In this document: in pieces, positions 7,104 to 10,506 of the stretch | Layout: the number at the start of each line of letters is the position of its first letter | Numbering within the stretch: the first letter of the stretch is position 1 | NCBI GenBank assembly: GCA_003559755.1 | Contig: PWKM01000063.1 | Coordinates: forward strand, 1 to 10,506 | From: Planctomycetota bacterium | GTDB lineage: Bacteria; Planctomycetota; PUPC01 | Length of the DNA: 10,506 bases | Reading direction: 5' to 3' | Position numbers and translations under genes: made by a program | The notes under the pieces: generated by a model | Told to the model about the DNA's origin: nothing | Seen by the model: only the letters and a program-made list of their open reading frames with translations | Database searches by the model: none

Positions 7104-8279
7104 TTACTCGCGCAGCCCGATGTAGCGGTACAGTTCGCCGGGCTGGCCGGAGTCTTTGATCTTCTCCAACTCGTGGAAGATGCTCTCGATCTCGGTGGCG
7201 TTGATGTCGCGCCCGCCGAGCCCGTACACGTAGTTGATCAGGTTGGGGCACCGGCCGTTGGCGAACGACCGGACCTCGTTGAACAGGGGGCCGCCCTGGA
7301 GGCCGAACGAGATCGCCCGGTCCATCACGGCGACGGCGCCCATCCGGCTGATGACCTCGGCGATCTGGTCGCCGGGGAACGGTCGGAAGACGCGGAGCTT
7401 GAGCACGCCCGCCTTGACCCCGTTCTCCCGGGCCTGGTCGGCGGCCGCCTTGGCGGTCCCGCAGGTCGAGCCCAGGGCCACGATGGCGACCTCGGCGTCG
7501 TCCAGCCGATACTCCTCGAAGAACCCGTAGCCGCGGCCGGTCAGCTCGCCGTACTCCTTGCCCACGTCGAGGATGACCTGCCGAGCGTTCTCCATCGCCT
7601 CGACCTCCTGCCGCTTGCACTCGAAGTAGTAGTCGGTCAGGTGGAGCGGGCCGATCGAGATGGGGCTTTGCGTGTCGAGCAGCGAGAACGCGGGGTCGTA
7701 TTCGCCCACGAACCCCTGGACGGCCTCGCGGCCGATCACCTCGACCGATTCCATCGTGTGGCTGAGGATGAAGCCGTCGAGGCAGGACATCACCGGCAGG
7801 AGAACGTCCTTGTGCTCGCCGATCCGGAACGCCTGGATGGTGTTGTCATAGACCTCCTGGGCGTTCTCGGAGTAGATTTGAATCCAGCCGCTGTCCCGGC
7901 AGCCCATCGCGTCGCTGTGGTCGCAGTGGATGTTGATGGGCCCGCTCAGCGCCCGGTTGACCACGGGCATGACCACGGGCAGGCGGGTCCCCGCCGTGAT
8001 GTAACAGATCTCGGCCATCAGCATCAGGCCCTGCGACGAGGTGGCGGTGACCGTCCGCGCCCCGCTCGCCGCCGAGCCGAAACAGGCGCTCTGGGCGCTG
8101 TGCTCGGATTCGACCGGGACCAGCTCGGTGTCGACCTCGCCGTCGTTGACGTACGAAGAGAACTGGTGCATCAGCTCGGTCTGGGGGGTGATGGGAAACA
8201 CGGCGGCGACATCGGGATTGACGTCTTTCAGCGCCTCGGCACCGGCTTCGTTCCCCGTTAGTCCGACAAGTTCTGCCAT
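7104..8279 (-). CDS. porA: 2-oxoacid (pyruvate):ferredoxin oxidoreductase, alpha subunit
   Basis: This 391-residue protein has the normal length of the separate alpha subunit and combines the pyrimidine-binding domain I with domain II. The N-terminal VFPITPQTE (residues 27-35) corresponds to the YPITPST region whose Thr contacts substrate. ESEHSA and TATSSQGLMLMAE follow, and then the highly diagnostic NRALSGPINIHCDHSDAMG followed by CRDSGWIQIYSEN. The C-terminal half has the domain II pattern VAIVALGSTCGTAKAA and VLKLRVFRPFPGDQIAEV. AGGAG at 8287-8291 lies seven bases before the ATG. The gene is separated from porD by 111 bases holding a large inverted repeat, the widest gap inside the cluster, which may tune expression. 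The family and subunit are certain; pyruvate as substrate is likely. Confidence 0.95.
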   Translation of the reverse strand: MAELVGLTGNEAGAEALKDVNPDVAAVFPITPQTELMHQFSSYVNDGEVDTELVPVESEHSAQSACFGSAASGARTVTATSSQGLMLMAEICYITAGTRLPVVMPVVNRALSGPINIHCDHSDAMGCRDSGWIQIYSENAQEVYDNTIQAFRIGEHKDVLLPVMSCLDGFILSHTMESVEVIGREAVQGFVGEYDPAFSLLDTQSPISIGPLHLTDYYFECKRQEVEAMENARQVILDVGKEYGELTGRGYGFFEEYRLDDAEVAIVALGSTCGTAKAAADQARENGVKAGVLKLRVFRPFPGDQIAEVISRMGAVAVMDRAISFGLQGGPLFNEVRSFANGRCPNLINYVYGLGGRDINATEIESIFHELEKIKDSGQPGELYRYIGLRE

Positions 8280-8317
8280 GACTGCTCTCCTGTAAAGGGC
8301 ATCTGGTTTATCTATCG

Positions 8318-8372
8318 CGGCACGCCCGCAGGCCCCGGCAGGGGGGCGGACGAATCGGACGGGGGCGTGCCG
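8318..8372 (-). repeat. Intercistronic stem-loop between porD and porA
   Basis: CGGCACGCCC at 8318-8327 and its exact reverse complement GGGCGTGCCG at 8363-8372 form a perfect ten-pair stem around a 35-base loop. The loop contains a further short GCCCC/GGGGC pairing. It sits in the 111-base gap between porD and porA, ending 38 bases before the porA ATG and clear of its ribosome binding site. No T-run follows, so it is more like an RNA-processing, stabilising or attenuating hairpin, or a dispersed palindromic element, than a simple terminator. Confidence 0.6.
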
Positions 8373-8390
8373 TTCATCGCGTTCATCGGC

Positions 8391-8705
8391 TCAGGCCGAC
8401 GCCTCGTCCTCGCACTCGCTGTCCAGTTTCATCTCGATGGCGTGGCACTTGGGCGGGCATTCGGCGGCGCATATGCCGCAGCCCTTGCAATGATCGAGAT
8501 CGAATCCGACCATCTTGCCGTCCTCGACCTTGATCGCCGAGTCGGGGCAGAGTATCCAGCAGCGGAGGCAGTGGATGCACCGCTCCTCGACGTGGACGGG
8601 CCGATAGGTCCGCCAGCTCCCGGTCTCGTATTCCTCGCTGTTGCCGGCCCGCACCACCATCCCGCCGATCGGCATCTCTCTCCAGTTCAAAAGCTTGTTG
8701 CTCAT
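8391..8705 (-). CDS. porD: 2-oxoacid (pyruvate):ferredoxin oxidoreductase, delta subunit (2x[4Fe-4S] ferredoxin)
   Basis: This 104-residue protein has two complete CxxCxxCxxxCP motifs: CIHCLRCWILCP (Cys43, 46, 49, 53) and CKGCGICAAECP (Cys73, 76, 79, 83). They bind two [4Fe-4S] clusters that carry electrons from the catalytic PorAB core to soluble ferredoxin. The N-terminal part, NWREMPIGG with ETGSWRTYRPV, is the leader typical of PorD rather than of free ferredoxins. The start is fixed by GGAGGTG at 8714-8720, eight bases upstream, and by an ATGA overlap with the porG stop codon (8702-8705), indicating coupled translation. The tail after the second cluster is acidic with one more Cys. The same frame is open further upstream across porG, but only residues from this ATG match the family. 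Confidence 0.95.
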   Translation of the reverse strand: MSNKLLNWREMPIGGMVVRAGNSEEYETGSWRTYRPVHVEERCIHCLRCWILCPDSAIKVEDGKMVGFDLDHCKGCGICAAECPPKCHAIEMKLDSECEDEASA

Positions 8706-9280
8706 TCGGCCTTCACCTCCTCGTAGGCGCGCTCGATGGCTCTGATATTCCCCTGGACGACTCGCTCGCCGAACTTGTCCAGGAACTTCTTCTTCACGTC
8801 GGCCTTCACCGATTCGAGCTGGATGCACTCGGTGGCCTTGATCAGGGCGCCGATCATCGGCGTGTTGGGGATCGGGCGGCCGATCTCGTCGATCGCGATC
8901 TTCGTCGCCGCCACACTCATCACCGTCCCCTTGCTGATGCCCAACACCTTGCGGACCGCGGCGGGGTCCGCATCGGAGTTGATCACGAACACCGTCTCGT
9001 CGGTCGTCCCTTCGGTAATCATCGGCATGCCCAGCAGGGTGTCGTCGAGCACAACGACCACGTCGGGGTGCTCGATGGGGCAATGCAGCCGGATGCCCTC
9101 CTCGCTGATCCGAGTGAACCCGCGGATGGGCGCTCCCATCCGCTCCGGCCCGTACTCGGGGAAGCCCTGGCTGGACTTGCCCTCTTTCATGGCGACCTGG
9201 GCGACGAGCTGGGCCGCCGTCTTGGCACCCTGCCCGCCGCGACCGTGCCACCGAATCTCGATCATCTCTTTCGTCTTCAT
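8702..9280 (-). CDS. porG: 2-oxoacid (pyruvate):ferredoxin oxidoreductase, gamma subunit
   Basis: This 192-residue protein is the gamma subunit, corresponding to domain III of fused pyruvate:ferredoxin oxidoreductases. The signature IRWHGRGGQGAKTAAQ (residues 9-24) is followed by GFPEYGPERMGAPIRGFTRI, the form usual in pyruvate-type enzymes, and by VVVLDDTLLG and a C-terminal NTPMIGALIKATE. I chose the ATG at 9280 because AGGAGC (9286-9291) lies five to six bases upstream and the family begins here. An ATG at 9310 would add ten residues with no clear binding site and would overlap that signal. It is the first por gene and starts 34 bases after the kinase stop codon. Its stop overlaps the porD start by four bases. 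Confidence 0.94.
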   Translation of the reverse strand: MKTKEMIEIRWHGRGGQGAKTAAQLVAQVAMKEGKSSQGFPEYGPERMGAPIRGFTRISEEGIRLHCPIEHPDVVVVLDDTLLGMPMITEGTTDETVFVINSDADPAAVRKVLGISKGTVMSVAATKIAIDEIGRPIPNTPMIGALIKATECIQLESVKADVKKKFLDKFGERVVQGNIRAIERAYEEVKAE

Positions 9281-9314
9281 GAAACGCTCCTGTAAAACCA
9301 ATGGGCACAACAGT

Positions 9315-10196
9315 TCATCTGTCTTCCCCGCCGGCCGGATGCCGGAGCCGGACCAGGTCGGCGGCCAGTGCCGCCATCGACGGGTACCGCTCCTGCGGGG
9401 TCTTGGCCAATGCCCGAAGTACCACCCGATCGACCTCCGGCTCGAGCGACGCGTCGATCCGCGACGGCGGAACGGGGTCCGCCCGCAGATGGAGGTTCAT
9501 CACCTCCCGTTTGGACTCGCCGGTGAACGGGCGTCGGCCGGTGTATGCCTCGTAGAGGGTGACACCGAACGCGTAGATGTCCGTCTGCACGTTGAACCGG
9601 TTATACCGGATCAGCTCCGGCGCCTGGTAACTCGGGCGACCGGTTCGCGTCTCCGTCGGCCTCAGGCGGTCCGATTGGTGGATGGCCACGCCGAAATCGA
9701 TCAGCTTGACCGTCTCCTCCCGGTCGAACATCATGTTCCTCGGGCACACGTCACGGTGGATTATCCCTTTTTCATGGACATATTCAAGTCCGTTCGCCGC
9801 AGCGATCAGAATTTCCAGCCGCCGGGCCAGGGTGCGCTCACATCGCGACGCCAGGCGGTCCGCCAGCGAGCCGCCCGGCAGATACTCCATCACGATGAAG
9901 TAGTTCCCCCTCTCCTTCCCCGCCTCGAACGTCTCCACGATGTTCGGATGCCGCAGGGCGAGCGCCCGTGTGCCCTCCCACGGCTTGCCCAGCTTGACCG
10001 AAAGCTTCTCGGCGATCCGGTTCCCGTGCTCGGTCAAAACCTTGACGGCGACCTCGGCTCCACCCGACCGTCGGCCCAGATAGACCGTTGACATCGGACC
10101 CTCGGCCACCGTTCGCACCAGTTTGCAGCCGGCGATCTTCCGCACATCGCCCCGCCCGCCCCTGCGGGAACCGAATAGTTTGTCCAAAAGCACCAA
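9315..10196 (-). CDS. Soluble Ser/Thr protein kinase (Hanks type) with atypical catalytic loop
   Basis: This 293-residue protein is a single kinase domain with no transmembrane segment or sensor domain. Present are VAVK with Lys52, a helix-C Glu candidate near residue 74 or 88, VMEYLPGGSL (102-111), HRD (147-149) with Asn154, DFG (167-169), APE (192-194), TDIYAFGVTLYE (205-216) and the C-terminal RALAKTPQERYPSM. Two deviations stand out: the glycine loop keeps only one of three glycines (AEGPMSTVYLG, 31-41), and the catalytic loop reads HRDVCPRN, with Cys151 where Ser/Thr kinases usually have Lys. The Asp residues and Lys52 are intact, so activity is plausible. The start is uncertain: TTG at 10196 (an in-frame stop lies at 10209-10211), GTG at 10193 or TTG at 10187, none with a good ribosome binding site. 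It precedes porG by 34 bases and may regulate or be co-expressed with that enzyme. Confidence 0.88.
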   Translation of the reverse strand: MVLLDKLFGSRRGGRGDVRKIAGCKLVRTVAEGPMSTVYLGRRSGGAEVAVKVLTEHGNRIAEKLSVKLGKPWEGTRALALRHPNIVETFEAGKERGNYFIVMEYLPGGSLADRLASRCERTLARRLEILIAAANGLEYVHEKGIIHRDVCPRNMMFDREETVKLIDFGVAIHQSDRLRPTETRTGRPSYQAPELIRYNRFNVQTDIYAFGVTLYEAYTGRRPFTGESKREVMNLHLRADPVPPSRIDASLEPEVDRVVLRALAKTPQERYPSMAALAADLVRLRHPAGGEDR

Positions 10197-10244
10197 TATA
10201 TGGCCCGATCATCGTAACAAACTTGAAAAACGCCTCTGCTCACA

Positions 10245-10272
10245 ATTATATGGACGGACCGGAAAATCGCAA
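10245..10272 (-). promoter_or_regulatory. Sigma70-type promoter of the kinase (and perhaps por operon)
   Basis: On the - strand TTGCGA (10267-10272) and a perfect TATAAT (10245-10250) are separated by 16 bases. Transcription would begin near 10238, giving a leader of about 40 bases before the kinase start. Because gaps downstream are short and I see no terminator, this could be the main promoter for kinase, porGDAB and the Mth938 gene. Confidence 0.6.
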
Positions 10273-10323
10273 CCGCCATTCCCCGCCAGCGAAACGACCG
10301 GCGAAACGGGCGGAAGCAGAGAA

Positions 10324-10378
10324 GGCATGGGGGTGGGGGACGGCATGGGGGCACGGGAGCACGGGAGCATGGGAGCAT
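10324..10378 (+). repeat. G-rich tract: GGCATGGGGG pair and four tandem octamers
   Basis: GGCATGGGGG occurs at 10324-10333 and 10342-10351. Overlapping the second copy, four octamers run in tandem from 10347 to 10378: GGGGGCAC, GGGAGCAC, GGGAGCAT and GGGAGCAT. G-runs at 10329-10333, 10335-10339, 10347-10351 and 10355-10357 have loops of 1, 7 and 3 bases, which satisfies a loose G-quadruplex pattern on the + strand. It lies upstream of the kinase promoter and is not coding. Confidence 0.6.
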
Positions 10379-10463
10379 GCCCCCCCCATCCTCCTTCCCC
10401 GGTTCTCCCGTTCACCAATTCCCCCATCTTACACCCATCAATGCCGGCCGGCTGATGATTTAA

Positions 10464-10506
10464 CGCAACATGCGGCTAAAAAGCGTTGCTTTTTCGCAAC
10501 ATACCG
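10464..10506. repeat. AT-rich inverted repeat flanked by CGCAACAT direct repeats (truncated by window edge)
   Basis: AAAAAGC (10478-10484) and GCTTTTT (10488-10494) are perfect inverted arms around GTT; the arms extend to 10475 and 10497 with one mismatch. CGCAACAT occurs on both sides, at 10464-10471 and 10495-10502, 31 bases apart, and is followed by GCGG or ACCG. The element may continue beyond the window. It could be an operator, a small palindromic repeat or part of a promoter for a gene to the right. Confidence 0.5.

Larger units (their letters stand above)
10197..10506. other. 310-base non-coding region upstream of the kinase
   Basis: No convincing gene is present; the short open frames have low-complexity, shadow-like translations. 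From left to right it holds the kinase leader and promoter (to 10272), about 55 unremarkable bases, a G-rich repeat tract (10324-10378), a pyrimidine-rich tract (about 10380-10440), a ten-base GC palindrome GCCGGCCGGC at 10443-10452, and an AT-rich inverted repeat with flanking direct repeats at the right edge. A gene beyond the window could be transcribed rightwards from here. Confidence 0.7.

Noticed and set aside
6897..8261. 454-codon + strand open frame opposite porB and porA
   Set aside because: The - strand encodes unmistakable PorB and PorA; the + strand translation is a low-complexity shadow.
8391..9308. Single 305-residue - strand frame joining sequence across porG to PorD, suggesting a fusion
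   Set aside because: Only the last 104 residues match a family; the upstream part is porG read in the wrong frame, and porD has its own strong ribosome binding site and ATG.
9281..9314. Possible separate promoter for porG in the kinase-porG gap
   Set aside because: The 34-base gap holds the porG ribosome binding site and no -35/-10 pair; a promoter inside the kinase coding region was not convincing by eye.
8736..10091. 451-codon + strand open frame opposite porG and the kinase
   Set aside because: Shadow of two well-supported - strand genes, with no family signature of its own.
10235..10250. AATTGTGAGC next to the kinase -10 element, matching the left half of the lac operator
   Set aside because: The right half of the operator is missing and no LacI-type gene is nearby, so a chance match is the simplest reading.
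10478..10494. AAAAAGC/GCTTTTT as a bidirectional rho-independent terminator
   Set aside because: The stem has only two GC pairs and a three-base loop, too weak for a standard terminator, and no gene is seen ending next to it in this window.

Overview
The window is GC-rich DNA, densely coding on both strands. It suggests a bacterium with a planctomycete-like gene content. The reasons are lipoproteins of poorly characterised families, a large FlgD-like/NHL/HEAT surface protein of a type I associate with Planctomycetota and relatives, a Ser/Thr protein kinase, and a four-subunit ferredoxin-dependent 2-oxoacid oxidoreductase pointing to anaerobic metabolism. This assignment is an inference from gene style, not from a marker gene.

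Left part, + strand (3-5698). The C-terminal part of a sugar phosphate isomerase/epimerase-type TIM barrel overlaps by 14 bases a complete Maf nucleotide pyrophosphatase gene. After a 136-base gap with a plausible promoter and a small palindrome comes a 207-residue putative lipoprotein of unknown function. A 120-base gap carrying four tandem heptamers follows. Then comes a 1222-residue exported protein, probably a lipoprotein, built from an N-terminal FlgD-like beta domain, a long NHL-type beta-propeller region and a C-terminal HEAT-like helical region.

Right part, - strand (10196 down to 5713). A Ser/Thr kinase gene, preceded by a good sigma70-like promoter, lies 34 bases upstream of porG. 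Next are porD (4-base ATGA overlap), porA (after a 111-base gap with a strong inverted repeat), porB and a small Mth938-domain gene. All six genes point the same way with short gaps, and no obvious terminator separates the kinase from porG, so they may form one transcription unit. PorGDAB would together make the enzyme that interconverts pyruvate (or a related 2-oxoacid) plus CoA with acetyl-CoA, CO2 and reduced ferredoxin. The kinase is a candidate regulator, and the Mth938 protein an accessory factor of unknown role. This right-hand cluster converges with the big + strand gene across a 14-base junction.

The last 310 bases (10197-10506) hold the kinase promoter, a G-rich tract with tandem octamers and quadruplex potential, a pyrimidine-rich tract, and at the very edge an AT-rich inverted repeat flanked by two CGCAACAT copies. 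I found no tRNA, rRNA, CRISPR array, transposase or phage gene. The most noteworthy point is the kinase joined to the oxidoreductase operon. The rest is ordinary to mildly unusual.
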